DNA of 64,000 nucleotides, from positions 28,336,967-28,400,966 of the forward strand of contig NC_056758.1 of the NCBI RefSeq assembly GCF_018687715.1. The letters run 5' to 3'. This DNA comes from Carya illinoinensis. Its lineage: Eukaryota; Streptophyta; Magnoliopsida; Fagales; Juglandaceae. The notes beneath the pieces were generated by a model. The model searched no databases. It was not told the DNA's origin and saw only the letters and a program-made list of their open reading frames with translations. Made by a program: the position numbers and the translations under genes. Shown here one piece after another: positions 12,034-23,084 of this stretch; position 1 is the stretch's first letter, and each line of letters opens with the position of its first letter.

Positions 12034-12383
12034 GTAAGTCAATGTCTCACTAAATTTATTGACTTAACCCGTGAATTTCCCATTCGATCATATATAATAT
12101 GTGTTCAAACATTGATTATCTTTGACGTTTTAATGTTGTTATGTGTTGCTCGAATGGTAAATCAATGTCCTATTAAATTTTGTCACGTAGCACGCCAAAT
12201 TGTCATTCGACCATATATAACGCCCGTTCAAATGTTTATTTTATTACCATTCAAATGTGTTCAAATGGTAAACACCTTCTATTATTTTTTAGGTTGAATT
12301 TCATTCCTACATCTAATTTTTTGGGAAAATTTTTATTTCGTCCTAAACAAAAATAGTCCCAAAAATGAATTTTTATTGTAGTG
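12034..12383. mobile_element. Right end of a CACTA-like DNA transposon, probably split by the Athila insertion
   Basis: The segment ends in ATTGTAGTG (CACTACAAT on the other strand), the CACTA terminal signature. It has several degenerate subterminal copies of a GTTCRAATGG/CATTCGA-type motif, as CACTA ends usually do. It begins exactly where the Athila LTR stops, so the other half is expected left of the window. Only one end is visible, so this is tentative. The following 12384-12543 is AT-rich, unassigned and has a MITE-like end (TATCTAAACAAGCCC). Confidence 0.45.
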
Positions 12384-12543
12384 TATCTTAACTCAAACTA
12401 TTTCACCATAATTATATTCTAAGATATTCTAAGTATCTAAACAAGCCCTTAATCCTGATCATTTTCATGCCCCTGCTCTTCATTCTGATTTACTAAATTT
12501 CTAAATAAAACACTTACTATTGCAACACAAAATTATGCCCTTG

Positions 12544-12836
12544 TGTCACAGTTCAAGAATGAAGTACACATGCAAGTTTAATTCCATTGACAAATTCCTT
12601 TATTTTGCTTCAGCATGTTATTTATTTATTTATTTTTTGAATCATTTAGCATGTTATTTGGACTATATATAGGCTAGCTTGGTTTTATTTTCTTTCTATG
12701 CTTTTAGTTTACGTTAGCTTGGGCCCATGTAGGGGTCATCATGTTTACGTACGAGCCAAGGGCTCTGGTGTTGATCAACCAGAAGCTTGATACAATAGAT
12801 TTTTTTTATTTCTCTCTCCTTCTCATAGAGGCAAGG
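12544..12836 (+). repeat. Direct repeat, left copy (partner 27854-28815)
   Basis: Starts TGTCACAGTTCAAGAATG and ends GAGGCAAGG. Matches at start, middle (AGCATGTTATTT), GTGTAGGGGTC and CCAGAAGCTT are shared in order with 27854-28815. It keeps two copies of AGCATGTTATTT around a short A/T tail remnant, as if a retroposon present in the right copy had been deleted here. It could be an old LTR or a segmental duplication. The TG start and a purine-rich stretch just before the right copy hint at LTRs; no matching target duplication was found. Confidence 0.6.
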
Positions 12837-14172
12837 TGTTGCCCAGATGACTAACACAAGATGGGGGTGAATTGAGTTGTATTAAAAAAAATAACAATTA
12901 TAAATCAAATATATAATATAAAATATAAACAAAATATGAAATAGATATAATATAAAGAGTAAGGGTAAGAGAGAAGCAAACTCAATATGTTAACAAGGTT
13001 CGGCCCCACTGCCTACGTCCTTGCCTCAATCTACCCCTTGAGGATTTTCAAATTCACTATTCAACCTCCTTCAGGTGGAGATAGAAACCTATTACATCTT
13101 TGAACAACACCGCTACAAAGGATCCGTGTAGAACACCCTCTACACTTACAATCACCTTACACGTGGTGATTCAACTATTCCCCGTGTAGAACACTTTCTA
13201 CACGCATAAGGGTTATACACACCCTTTTTCTGATACAAGAGTTGATAGTGTGTAGGTTATCAGAAAACACTCCTCAATGAGTGAAATAAGAACAATACAG
13301 CGTAAACTATATCTCTCAAAATGAACAAGGATTAAGGCTCAATGCTTAGAGAAGAGAGAATGAAAGCTTTAAATGAATATTGTATGCTCTGGATGTTGTG
13401 AATGTGAAGCTCTCAAATTATCTATTTATAGGCATATAAGACTTCATATTCAAATTTAAAAGGATTCACATGTCAAAGACAATATCATTCACTTTTTCAA
13501 AAAATGCAAATAAAAGGTTATTCTTTTTCAATTGTCAAAGACAACATCATTCATTTTTCAAATACTTCAAACCTAATATTTTACTTTTGGTATATGACAA
13601 AATGAGCACACTTTACTTTTCAAAAAAATTCAAACCTAATCTTTTACTTTTTGCATATGACAAAAGGAGCACACTTTACTTTTCAAATATTTCAAACAAA
13701 ATCATCTACCTTTTGCATAAGTCATAAAAAGCATCAATCACTTTTGAAAATATTCAAATAAAACATGCACATGTGAAAGATGACAATCAATCATCTTTAA
13801 TATTTTCAAAATTCAACCCTTTAATCAAGTATGCACATGTAAAAGATGACAATCAATCATCTTTCAAAATTTTCAAATTTAATTTTCAAAAAATTCATGC
13901 ACATGTGGAAAATGTATTTTAATGCTTTATGATAAAATATTAATTTTGAGCCTTAATCCTAATTTCGAATTTTTAAGAGATTTACAACATTACTCTATAA
14001 CTTTAATGTGAACTTGTTCCCTTCTTGCTCATGCTTGTTTTCTTGATGTGTTTGACTCCATTGTGTAGACAACTTAAACTTGAGACTTCTTTATTTTTTG
14101 AATTCATTTGTTATCATCAAAATCTATGTGTAGATATATAATTACACAAAGATTGAAACCTTGGATTCAACA
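12837..14172 (-). mobile_element. Long copia LTR of SIRE/Maximus type, solo or remnant
   Basis: Read on -, it starts TGTTGAATCC, has TTTTGATGATAACAAATG near its start and ends near the CCCCCATCTTGTGTTAGTC block before CTGGGCAACA. These are features I know from SIRE-type LTRs. The GTTCGGCCCC block near 12990 and the Met/CCA-free flanks fit an LTR without body: neither a primer site nor a polypurine tract adjoins it. No clear 5-bp duplication is visible. It contains a diverged tandem array at 13460-13930. Confidence 0.6.
13460..13930. repeat. Degenerate tandem repeats of about 70-90 bp inside the SIRE-type LTR
   Basis: Repeated units contain CATGTCAAAGACAATATCATT-like, GACAAAAGGAGCACACTTTA-like and TTCAAATATTTCAAAC-like segments in diverged copies. 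The small frames here are by-products of the repeat. Confidence 0.7.
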
Positions 14173-14175
14173 CAT

Positions 14176-14337
14176 TGTGCTCTGCTTGTTCATGAAAGGC
14201 ACACTTGCCTTATATATAAAAACTACATATTTACAAGTTTTCCATTAACAGTAAATTACAAAAATGCCATTAATGAAATAAAAATACATGAAAACGACAA
14301 TGTCGTTGTGAGGTAAAATCTTGGCATATCTTCAACA
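14176..14337 (-). repeat. Copia 3' LTR
   Basis: On - it starts TGTTGAAGATATG and ends near GAGCACA. It pairs with 18373-18534. Contains a TATATATAA-type box and a conserved ACAACGACATTG block. Confidence 0.88.
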
Positions 14338-14559
14338 AATCTCCACCTTGACAAGTCTTTTATCCTTGCAAAGTGATCTTCTTCTTCCTCTAGATTGTTC
14401 CTGCAAAGTAAATTGAACTCTAATAGCTCTCCATATTAATCAAATTTAGGCAATGCCTAAACTTGGTAGCTGGTAGGGATTTTGTCATCATATCAAAAGG
14501 GTTTTCCTCAGTTGGAACCTTTTCTACTTTAACCTCTCCAGATGCTATTACATCCCTCA

Positions 14560-14892
14560 CAAAATGAAGTCGAATGTCTATGTGTTTAGATCTTTCGTGG
14601 TATACCGAATTATTGGCAAGATGTATAGTGCTTTTTGAATTGTGATAACCCTTTTAAATATACCTAACTCATGTGAAAAACCATTTAATCATATAGCCTC
14701 TTTTATTGCTTCTGTCATAGTAATATATTCAACTTCAGTTGTTGATAAAGCAACTATAGATTGTAAATTAGCTTTCCAACTAATAGCTTCTCCAAATACT
14801 GTAAATACATATCCAGACAAAGACTTTCTGGTATCCAAATTAGTAGCATAGTCAGAATCCACAAATCCCTCCAACTCACTCCCATGTTGCAT
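14560..14892 (-). pseudogene. Copia RNase H and C-terminus
   Basis: Frame 14892-14689 reads GFVDSDYATNLDTRKSLSGYV, AISWKANLQSIVALSTTEVEY, the standard copia RNase H. It stops at a TAA/TGA near 14689. Farther on in another frame come YHERSKHIDI, LHFVRD and a C-terminal EKVPTEENPFDMMTKSLP, down to about 14460. The usual catalytic residues look present; the break makes it inactive. Confidence 0.88.
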
Positions 14893-14930
14893 ATCCCCTC
14901 CAAACCTTAAACCTAGATACTGTGCTCTAA

Positions 14931-15840
14931 TTAAGTACTCTTAGCAGGGTTACTCATAAACCTACTTACCATGCTAACAGCATAGGTTAAGTCAGGTCTA
15001 GAGCATCTCATAGCATACATGATGCTTCCCACCATGCTCGCATAGGGTATACCTTGCATAAATCTAATGTCTTCCTCTGTTTTAGGGGCTTGACTTATGG
15101 ACAGTTTTGAATGCTGTCCTATTGGTGTGCTAACAGGTTTTAAATTATATATACCAAACCTATTGAGGATCTTGCTGATATAGTTTTTTTGAGATAGATA
15201 GAGAAGTCTTCTTTTCCTATTTCTAACTATTTCTATACCTAATATCATCTTAGCTAGCCCAATTTCCTTCATCTCAAATTCTGCTTTTAGTATACAATTG
15301 ACTTCCTTAATTAGATTGGCATCCCTACATGCTATAAGCATGTCATCTACATACAACAGTGGGTAGATAATGTAGTCTCCAGAATGCCTAAAATATACAC
15401 AGTTATCATAATGACTTATTTTAAACCCATTGTCCAACATATGAGAGCCAAATCTTTTGTACCATTGCCTTGGGGACTGTTTAAGTCCATACAATGATTT
15501 TTTAAGTAAACAGACATGATAAATGTTGTTCTCATTTACATAACTTTCAGGGGGTTGCATGTAAATAGTCTCATCTAGTTCACCGTGCAAGAAAGCTATT
15601 TTTACATCTAATTACTCCAAGTGTAAATCTTCATAAGTAATATAGGATACAATTAACCTTCTTGAACTGTGTTTAACAACAGGTGAAAAAATTTCATTAA
15701 AATCTACCCTTTGATTGAATCTCTTGCTACCAACCTAGCCTTATACCTAGGACCCTCAACCCCTGGTATGTCTTCTTTCCTTTCGTAGATTCATTTAGAC
15801 CCTACCAGCTTAGCCTTTTCAGGCTTAACAACCATTTCCC
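14931..15840 (-). pseudogene. Copia reverse transcriptase
   Basis: The frame 15590-14931 carries ETIYMQPPESYV, KKSLYGLKQSPRQWYKRF, the catalytic LLYVDDML and MEGIPYASMVGSIMYAMRC-like and RPDLTYAVSMVSRFMSNP motifs. The upstream N-terminal RT part (about 15840-15591) continues in other frames with stops, e.g. around the region matching FNEIFSPVVKH-type sequence. The YVDD box is intact. Confidence 0.9.
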
Positions 15841-15883
15841 AAGTATGATTCTTTTTCAAAGAATCCATTTTCTCATCCATGGC

Positions 15884-16500
15884 CTATACCCATTTATGAG
15901 ATTCAATACTTTCCATGGCTTCTTTGTAGGATTTAAGATCCATTTCTACAACTTCATCTACTACGGTAAAAGAAAAAGCAGTTAGCTCGACTTCACCATA
16001 CCTCTTGGGGGGTTTTATAACCCTAATTTTTCTATCCCTAGCCCAGTTGTATGAACTAACTCCACCTTGGTCCTCATAACCTAAAGTGGAAGTTTGAGTC
16101 TCAACCTCCTGGCCTTCTAATTTTCTCAAATTATTGTCAGGTTGCAACATCTCAAGATATATCTTCTCGAGGTTAGTATCCTGAGTGGGTTCAAGTCTTT
16201 TAGTTTTAACCCAAGCCATTTCATGTTCATTAAAGACCACATCTCTACTAATGATACATTTTTGTAGCTCTGGCTCATCAATCCATAACTTGTACACTTT
16301 TACTCCCTCAGGATACCCTACAAGGATACATTTCATAGCCATTCGTTCTAGTTTGTCAGTTTAGGTGTGAGCATACGCAACACACCCAAACACCCTTAAG
16401 TAGTCATAGTTAGAAGGTTTTCCAATCCACATTTCTTGAGGAGTCTTAAACCCTATGCCTGAAGAATGACTCCTATTAATTAAATGGATTGTAGTTGTGG
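15884..16500 (-). pseudogene. Copia integrase C-terminus and linker to RT
   Basis: The frame 16342-15884 starts AMKCILVGYPEGVKVYKLW, the typical copia 'GY..GVKGYRLW' segment after the integrase core, then DVVFNEHEMAW and an acidic linker, ending ESIESHKW just before RT. A TAA/TAG interrupts the connection to the core at about 16360 and 16510. Confidence 0.85.
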
Positions 16501-16510
16501 TAGCTTTAGC

Positions 16511-17167
16511 CTAAAAAGACTTAGGAAGTCCTAAGTTTGACACTAAGCATCTAACCCTCTCTAATATGGTCCTATTTATCCACTTAGCTAGACCATTTTG
16601 TTGAGGGGTTTTCCTTACTATTTTATGCCTAGCCATACCTTCATTCTGACAAAACTGATTGAATTCACTTGAGAGATACTCAACCCCATTATCAGTTCTT
16701 AATTTCTTAACCTCCCTTCCTACTTGAGTTTCTACCAATTTCTTCAATTCATTGAATTTCTCAAAAGTGTCACTCTTATTTTTAAGAATGTATAGGTAGG
16801 AAATAACTTCCCCCTCCATGTGAGTTGACTCAAGCTGGACCCCAAAGGTCTGAGTGCACATAGTCTAGGGTTTGTATTGTAGTATGAGTGGCTGTTTTAA
16901 AACTTACATTTTTTTGCTTTCCAGTTTTTTCTCACCTAGCAACTCTTGTTTATGGAGTTCTAACAGTCTCTACTGACTCACGTGACCTAACTTTTTGTGC
17001 CATAGAACAACCCTATCCTCACCCTTCTCTAGGATAGAAGAAACCCCACCTATAACAGTTTTTCCGATGAGGGTATACAAGCCATTTTTAATGACTCCTT
17101 TCATCACAATAAGTGAACCCCTAGCAATCCTTAAAAACCTAGATTCAGATTTAAAAGTGTACTCGGA
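16511..17167 (-). pseudogene. Copia pre-integrase zinc region and integrase core
   Basis: The frame 16861-16511 holds the second catalytic part LRTDNGVEYLSSEFNQFC and the Glu region TPQQNGLAKWINRTILERVRCL. In intact copia the motif is QQNGVAERMNR; here Glu appears replaced by Lys (LAKWINR), a lost catalytic residue. Upstream (17167-16880) the pre-integrase part reads VVLWHKKLGHVS and related pieces with stops in between. Confidence 0.85.
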
Positions 17168-18181
17168 TTAGTCTAACACATCTAGTGAGATTAGGTTCCT
17201 TTTTAATTCACGTATGTATCTAATCTCAGTTAAGAGTCTTTCAATACCATCATAGAGCCTTAGTCTCATCAACCCTATACCCTGGATTTTACAAGACTTA
17301 TTGTTACCAAGCATCACAAACCCCCCATCTAAACTAGTGAAAGTTTCAAACCATGTTTTATTATGACACATGTGAAAAGAACATCCTGAATCACTGATCC
17401 ATTCTTTTCCTAAATCAACTTCGGACACATTTAGAACCTTGGCACTCTCGTACCCATCACTCACAACTGAGGCATCCCGCTCCTCCTTAGACCCATTTCC
17501 TTTGTTAGATCTCTTATCAAGGCAATCTCTTTTGAAATGCCCCTCTTTGTGACACATGATACATTTTAATTGCTTCCCTTTAGACTTAGACCTACCCCTC
17601 ACATTGTTTTTACTGTTCTTTCCCTTTTGACCTCTTTTTTCAGCTCTCCCTCTCACAGTCAAGCCCTCCCCAATTTCAAATTTTATTTCAGACATGACTT
17701 GTAATTCCCTGGAGTGTAATATGGCCTGAACCTCATTTAAGGTTAGTGTTTCCCTCCCATACATCATGGTCTATTTCAAACTAGCATAAGAATTATCTAG
17801 AGAACTCAACAATAAAATTGCTTGATCTTCATCATCAATTTTAATATCAATATTAGCCAAATCTAAAATAATTTTATTAGAAGAATCGAGATGGTCATAA
17901 ATTGATATACCTACTGACAACTTAAATGTGTAGAGCTTTGTTTTCTTGTACAGTCGATTGGGCAGAGACTTTGTCATGTAGAGACTCTCTAATTTAAGCC
18001 AAATTCCAGCAGCGGAGTCTTCATTGGCGACTTCCCCTAGAACTTTATCTCTGAGAGAAAGAATGAGTGCGCTGTGAGCTCTTCTCAAGATTTCTTTCTT
18101 ATCCTTCTCTTCAACAGATTCCATTTTCTTTTCTCCAAGAAAAACTTCTTGGACGTCCTGTTGAGTAAGGAGGGCTTTCAT
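17168..18181 (-). pseudogene. Copia gag and protease
   Basis: Gag starts at ATG 18181 (MKALLTQQDVQEVFLG) and runs to a TAG at 17771; the same frame then continues from 17767. The second part has the zinc knuckle CIMCHKEGHFKRDC (residues 69-82) and the protease active site WISDSGCSFHMC (Asp at about residue 126), ending near NLISLDVLD. Gag includes the helical segment WLKLESLYMTKSLPNRLY common to copia. One in-frame stop is the only obvious damage here. Confidence 0.9.
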
Positions 18182-18372
18182 CTCGATCCTCCACAGCCCA
18201 AAATAATTTTTTCCATCAAACTTTGACGATATCGAACCTCACAATTCCCATCGAACCTAAGCTCTTGATACCACATCTCCTCAAGTTCCAATTTGATCTT
18301 GATAAAGCTAGGGTTTGAAAACCCTTCTATTTCTCTCTAGATCGAGGCTTCAATATTTGGTAAAGTGAAAAT
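18182..18372 (-). other. Copia leader with displaced primer-like site
   Basis: Sequence between the 5' LTR and gag. TGGTATCAAGAGC, close to the initiator-tRNA-Met site TGGTATCAGAGC, occurs at about 18264-18276 on -. That is about 95 bp from the LTR end, farther than usual. Confidence 0.5.
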
Positions 18373-18534
18373 TGCACTCTGCTTGTTCACGAAAGGTATA
18401 CTTGCCTTATATATAAAAACTACATATTTACAAGTTTGACATTAACAATAAATTACAAAAATGCTATTAATGAAATACAAATACATGAAAATGGCAATGT
18501 CGTTGTGAGGTAAAATCTTGGCACATCTTCAACA
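18373..18534 (-). repeat. Copia 5' LTR
   Basis: Partner of 14176-14337, same length, about 8% different. It ends on + with CTTCAACA. Confidence 0.88.
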
Positions 18535-19436
18535 TCATAGAATTGGTGAAACAAACTCATGAAATGATCCTAAATAAATTAAAGGAATATTGGAACAACC
18601 TCCATTAAGATTTAACCTATCTAAAGCATGAGGTTGGTGTGATGCAGGAAGAAGAACAAGCAACGCAGTCGATTCCTGATGGTGAAACTATCGAATATGA
18701 CCTCAACATTTTTAAATCCAGTCTCCAAATTGACATTTACAAACCAAGGGGTGATATTCATCAAATTTTTCATGTGTGGATTTTGTAAAAAATACTCAAG
18801 TTTCATGGTCTGGTGGTGGGATACCTCTATGAGAAATAGATGTTGTGCGGTTTTTAGAATTTCTCAGGGTAGGAATATAGAGCCACTGCTACTCCAACCT
18901 CAAGTTTCATGCTCATTGTCTCATATTTGGGAGTTTGGCCTTGCTGGTGTTGAATTTTAGTGTCTCTGCTCCTCACACTCCTTCAATTCTTTGCCCTTGT
19001 CACATAAAACCATTCTTTGAATTTTTCCCTCTATTCTCATAAAATTTCAAAAACCCATTTTCATTTTCTAGTTTTTCTTTCGTTTTCCTCTCAACACTAT
19101 TGTTTCACATATGCAGCAACATCTGCTGAACCCGGCCAAGCAGAAGCTTATTACCGGGCCCTCCACTTCATCAACCTCATCATCACTTGGCGCTCCCTTT
19201 TCAAACTCAATTGCATATCATACCTACAAACCTACAAATCTATGAACTCATTAACATATCAGAGACCTCATCAATCCCAAAAATCCCAAACCCAAGTTTC
19301 TCGATCCCAAAAATCTCAGTCCCCGTCTTCAATTAAATTCCCCACCTAAATCGAACTAGTCACTTCGCCTTTAGAAGCTCAACAGGTTGCCTTCGCCATC
19401 ATCTCTTGTTATTTATGCTTCAACAGTAGTTATTTC
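18535..19436. other. Unassigned segment between copia and the gene-fragment chimera
   Basis: Contains short open frames (e.g. 18679-18960 +, 19017-19349 +) without motifs I recognise. In one frame the start reads KVIELVKQTHEMILNKLKEYW before a stop. It may hold further captured gene pieces, but I cannot name any. Confidence 0.4.
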
Positions 19437-19844
19437 TTGTCCTCTTGCCACCCTAGATCCAATGGCTTCTTCTGCCCCTCTTTTTTCCTCAAACCTAACT
19501 TGTTCCATCTTCCCCACAAAGATCCAGGTTTTTATTCCGAGTCTCTAACCCCAACAAAAGAAAACAACTTACTTGGGTTTTCCCATGGTTCTCTTCTTGG
19601 TTATTTGCAATCAATGGGACTTGATTTCCTCAAAAACATCAATGTGATTGTTGCTCATAAGGTGTTTGATGAAGTACTGGATAAGAGTAGGGTTGGTTGT
19701 TGGACTTTGTTGTTAGTTGGATTTGCTCGGTCAGGCCAAACTAAAGGGGTAGTTGGTGGTTGTTCCAATACTATGTTTTATGATGACGATGATGAATTGA
19801 CATTCATGACTGATGAAGATGCAACAATTGATAAAGGGGTATAA
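19437..19844 (+). pseudogene. Gene fragment with transit-peptide-like start and PPR-like motif
   Basis: An ATG at 19462 in one frame opens MASSAPLFSSNLTCSIFP, which looks like a plastid transit peptide, and breaks off at a stop. The longer frame (19437-19844) has VAHKVFDEVLDKSRVGCWTLLLVGFARSG, close to the pentatricopeptide pattern 'A.KVFDEM..R.V..W...I.G.AR.G'. It then becomes acidic (YDDDDELTFMTDEDATID) and is cut by the hAT-like element at 19847. I cannot tell whether one or two source genes are involved. It lies upstream of, and in line with, the TM9SF fragment. Confidence 0.45.
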
Positions 19845-19846
19845 TC

Positions 19847-20583
19847 CAAAGTTTTAAAAACCGTTCCGTTCCAGCCGAAATAGTCAGAATTTTTCGTGCC
19901 AGAACAGTGACCGGCATGGGATAGGTATCTATTTCGTTTCGGGTCAAATTCCAGCCATTCTAGCCAATTTCGGTCAATTCTAGTATTCCGGCTAGAATAA
20001 TAATTCCAGTCCAAAATTAATATTCACATTAAAGGAATGGTTCTCTTATAAATAAGTTGAAAAATGATAGACAAAATTGTACTTTTATAATCCAAATATC
20101 CCTTTCCGTGCATTAGACTCCAAACCTCTGCCAAAATTTGAATCACTTTTTACTCTTGACTTGTTTTGTACGTTTTCCTTGTCAAGTCAAAGTTTATATA
20201 TATATATATATATTTATATGTGTGGTTTTAAAATTTACCAAACAACCAACTCAAAAATAGATTTATTGTAGTTTATAAAAATTATGCATGCAAGTTAGCT
20301 CAAGGGATTTATTATAGTTTTAAAAATAAAATAAATATATTAATAAATATGTGTTTTATATATATGTATATTTTTAAGATTTATATTAAAAAATATTATT
20401 AAGTTTCTCAGTATGTATATTTTTAAAACTTGCATTGATGTTATTTTGAAATATAGTTTTTATATATATAATTTATTCATTTATTGTCCATCCCAAAACG
20501 GTATACCGAAACGTATCGGTACCGAAATATTCTGTTTCAGTACCTCAACCGAAATGCTGAACAAAACGGATTTCAAAACTTTG
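19847..20583. mobile_element. hAT-like non-autonomous DNA transposon, TSD GTATAATC
   Basis: Starts CAAAGTTTTAAAAACCG and ends CGGATTTCAAAACTTTG, imperfect terminal inverted repeats of about 17 bp. A perfect 8-bp duplication GTATAATC flanks it (19839-19846 and 20584-20591); 8 bp is the hAT rule. No transposase frame is present. Subterminal parts are rich in CCGAAA/CCGGC motifs. An AT microsatellite lies at about 20195-20213. 737 bp. Confidence 0.88.
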
Positions 20584-20591
20584 GTATAATC

Positions 20592-21108
20592 TGGCAAGGT
20601 CCTTGGTGGAAATGATCTGATTAATAGCCAGATCCAAACAAAGTTCAAAAACAATGTCGAGAAGGATGTCATTTGTTCTCTAGATCTTGATGAAGCAAAG
20701 GTTAAATAGTTCAAGGATGTAATTAAGAATAATCAATAGCTTCAATTCTTTGTGGATGATATGCCTTTATAGGATTTTGTTGGTGCATTGCATCCAGATA
20801 AGAATAGTGAGAAGGGCAAACAAAACCATTTTTCATCCAATACAACAAAGATCAAATATTCATGTGAATCTCACTCAAGAGATCCTAAAGCCGTGGGTAG
20901 TTGGAAGAAAATTGGATATGATGTACTTTGTTAAATGGAGTTCAACAAATGTAACTTTTTACACGTTGCTTTGATGTTTATTTGGTTACACTTTCTTTGA
21001 GAACCAGATCCATTGGTTCTCCATTTTTAATTCATTCAAGATGGTTATATATCTTCCTTACTGGGTTGGTGTCAATGATATTAATGCGGAACCTTAGGAA
21101 TGAGTATG
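20592..21108 (+). pseudogene. TM9SF/EMP70 (transmembrane nine) gene fragment, part 1
   Basis: In one main frame with stops: KVLGGNDLINSQI, KNNVEKDVICSLDLDEAKV, FKDVIKNN, FFVDDMPL, FVGALHPDKNSEKGK, then (after frame changes) HVNLTQEILKP, VGRKLDMMYFVKWSSTNVTF and FENQIHWFSIFNSFKMVI. These run in the same order as the luminal domain and first membrane segment of plant TM9SF proteins, Golgi/endosome nine-span proteins. At least four stop codons and frameshifts are visible. The copy is interrupted by the Reina element at 21109 and resumes at 26408. No intron is seen. Confidence 0.9.
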
Positions 21109-21478
21109 TGTCATGTGACCGGCATTATCTTATCACAGTCGTTCGATTAATCTAATGGATGTCCATGTCTTTGTTAGCTTTTAATAGTCTAGAATGTTCT
21201 CATTGAATTAGTCTACATATTTCAGTTATGTTGGTCCAAGTCTTTAGCATAGATAGTGGGTTGTTAGGCTATTTTCTGTTTTCTAGTCTGCATATTTAAT
21301 TTATGCGCCACTAAGCCAGTAACACTAGTGTTATGTAGTGGGTTGTTATGTTCAGTTGAGTTGTATCTATTTATATGGTTGAGTTCAAATTAATGAAGTA
21401 CATTTTTGTTTTGAGTCCAAATTGGATTGTGGAGGTTAGGCCCCTCGAAGTGCCTTCATTTTGTTTAAGTGCTTGACA
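21109..21478 (+). repeat. Reina-like 5' LTR
   Basis: 370 bp, TGTCATG to CTTGACA. Pairs with 26029-26402. Confidence 0.93.
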
Positions 21479-21502
21479 GTGGTATCCAAAGACAATTCGA
21501 AC

Positions 21503-22620
21503 CCATGGCTGATGGGACTTGACTCACCCAACTTTCTGAATCTATCTCACAATTGAGAGCTGAAAACACTTCCATCAAAGAGATCCAAACACAAGTGACC
21601 ATAGCCCACACTAAGAAGCAACAATTGTTGGAGGAACTAATCCAACAAGTTGCCACCTTAGCCAACAGTTACACAACCATATCCCACACCTTGACCCAAC
21701 CTCCACCCCATAACACCACTTCAAAACCAGAAGGAAGCAATTCCAACAACCATAATGCCTCAACCATAACAACCCCCTTTTTGACTCCAATACCGGAATC
21801 CAAGGACGTGCTATACGCCTTGATTTTCCAAAATTCGATGGATCCAATCCCATTGGTTGGATTTTTAGGGCCAAACAGTTTTTTGCCTTTCATAATATTC
21901 CTGACCCACAAAAGGTGCAATTGGCTTCCTTTCATATGGAAGGAAGAGCCTTAACATGGTATCATTGGTTAGACGAAGCCCACCCAGTTAACAATTGGGA
22001 CAACTTTGTTGATGCCTTACAAATGAGATTTGCATCGACACTCTTTGATGATCTAGTGGCTGAGTTTACCAAGCTCTGACAACCTACCACAGTGGAAGAA
22101 TACCAATCCCAATTTGAGCTGCTATCCAACCGAATTCCTAACTTAACAAAGGAATTTCGGGTAAGCACCTTTTTGAGTGGACTCCGAGATGAGATTCAGA
22201 CAATAGTAACCATGTTTAGGCCCAGTGATCTTCCCATAGCTTTCAGCCTTGCGAGAATTTATGAGGCGGAAGTTTGGAGGTGTTTACCGCAACATAGACC
22301 CAACATACAAACCATAAGCCCAAATAAGCCCCAACCTTTAAATACATTTCCCAGACTACCATCCCCATGGCCCATTAGATCCTACTCACCTTTATAGCTA
22401 CCTACACCCCAAGCCCTTTATAATCAATTCTCACCTCCACCCAGACCCAAAACAAACTTACCAATTCAAAGAATTTCCTTAGGCAAGATGAGAGTCAGAT
22501 GCGAATGAGGCCTATGTTATTATTGTGAAGGTAAGTGGTCTCCGGGCCATCGATGCAAAACTCCCAAAGTAATCTTACTAGAAGGGTTGGAGGAAGAAGA
22601 ACCTCCATCAAACTGTGAAG
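21503..22620 (+). pseudogene. Reina-like gag
   Basis: Starts near ATGGCTGATGGGACT (21503), with a stop soon after. The coiled N-terminal part reads SISQLRAENTSIKEIQTQV. After a frameshift near 21800 come LDFPKFDGSNPIGWIFRAKQF-type and MEGRALTWYHWLDEA gag motifs. A further stop at 22078 precedes VEEYQSQFELLSNRI. The zinc knuckle CYYCEGKWSPGHRC is at about 22519-22560, of the 'C..C...(Y/W)(T/S)PGH.C' kind seen in some chromoviruses. Confidence 0.85.
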
Positions 22621-22679
22621 GTGGCCAATAGGAGACTAAGGAAGAAAATATTGAAGAGATCACTATTCCAAATGAAACA

Positions 22680-23084
22680 GTGGAGATATCTCTTCATGCT
22701 ATCTTAGGTACTCGAGCACCAAAAACAATGAGGTTGATCGGTTATATGGGCAATCAAAGAGTAATAGTTCTAATTAACACAGGAAGTACTCATAGTTTTA
22801 TTGATCCGAATGTGGCAAGGCGTACCAAACCACCCATGCTGGGAAATCAAAGCATGATAGTAATGGTGGCCAATGGAGACTGCCTACCTTGCCAAGATTG
22901 TTGTATGACGGTACTTTTCATCTTACAAGGTAACAAGTTCTATACCACTCTCTATTTGCTAACCTTGGGAGGGTGTGATATGGTATCAGGAGTCAATTGG
23001 TTATGCACTCTAGGCCCTATTCTATGGGATTTCAGTAGTCTCACAATGGGGTTTAAATGGAGAGATCTCTCGATCAAATTATAG
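22680..23084 (+). pseudogene. Reina-like aspartic protease
   Basis: The frame includes VLINTGSTHSFIDPNVA, equivalent to the DTGSTHSF active site, with the catalytic Asp changed to Asn. It then has the downstream GCDMVSGVNWLCTLGPILWDF. The Asp loss alone would abolish activity. Confidence 0.88.

Larger units (their letters stand above)
14176..18534 (-). mobile_element. Ty1/copia retrotransposon, complete structure but coding frames broken
   Basis: Two 162-bp LTRs in direct orientation (14176-14337 and 18373-18534; about 13 differences, 8%) enclose gag, protease, integrase, RT and RNase H in copia order on -. The polypurine tract CAAGGTGGAGATT adjoins the left (3') LTR. The RT and RNase H motifs suggest the Tork/Tnt1 group. 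A TGGTATCAAGAGC primer-like sequence lies about 95 bp inside the 5' LTR, not next to it. A 4-bp ACAT can be read at both borders if the LTR end is shifted by three bases; otherwise no target duplication is seen. Confidence 0.9.

Noticed and set aside
13460..13930. CRISPR-like repeats
   Set aside because: Units are degenerate, lack constant spacers and lie in a plant retrotransposon LTR; this is a diverged tandem repeat.
12837..14172. Full-length SIRE-type element
   Set aside because: No primer site or polypurine tract touches the LTR and no second LTR is present, so only a solo or remnant LTR is supported.
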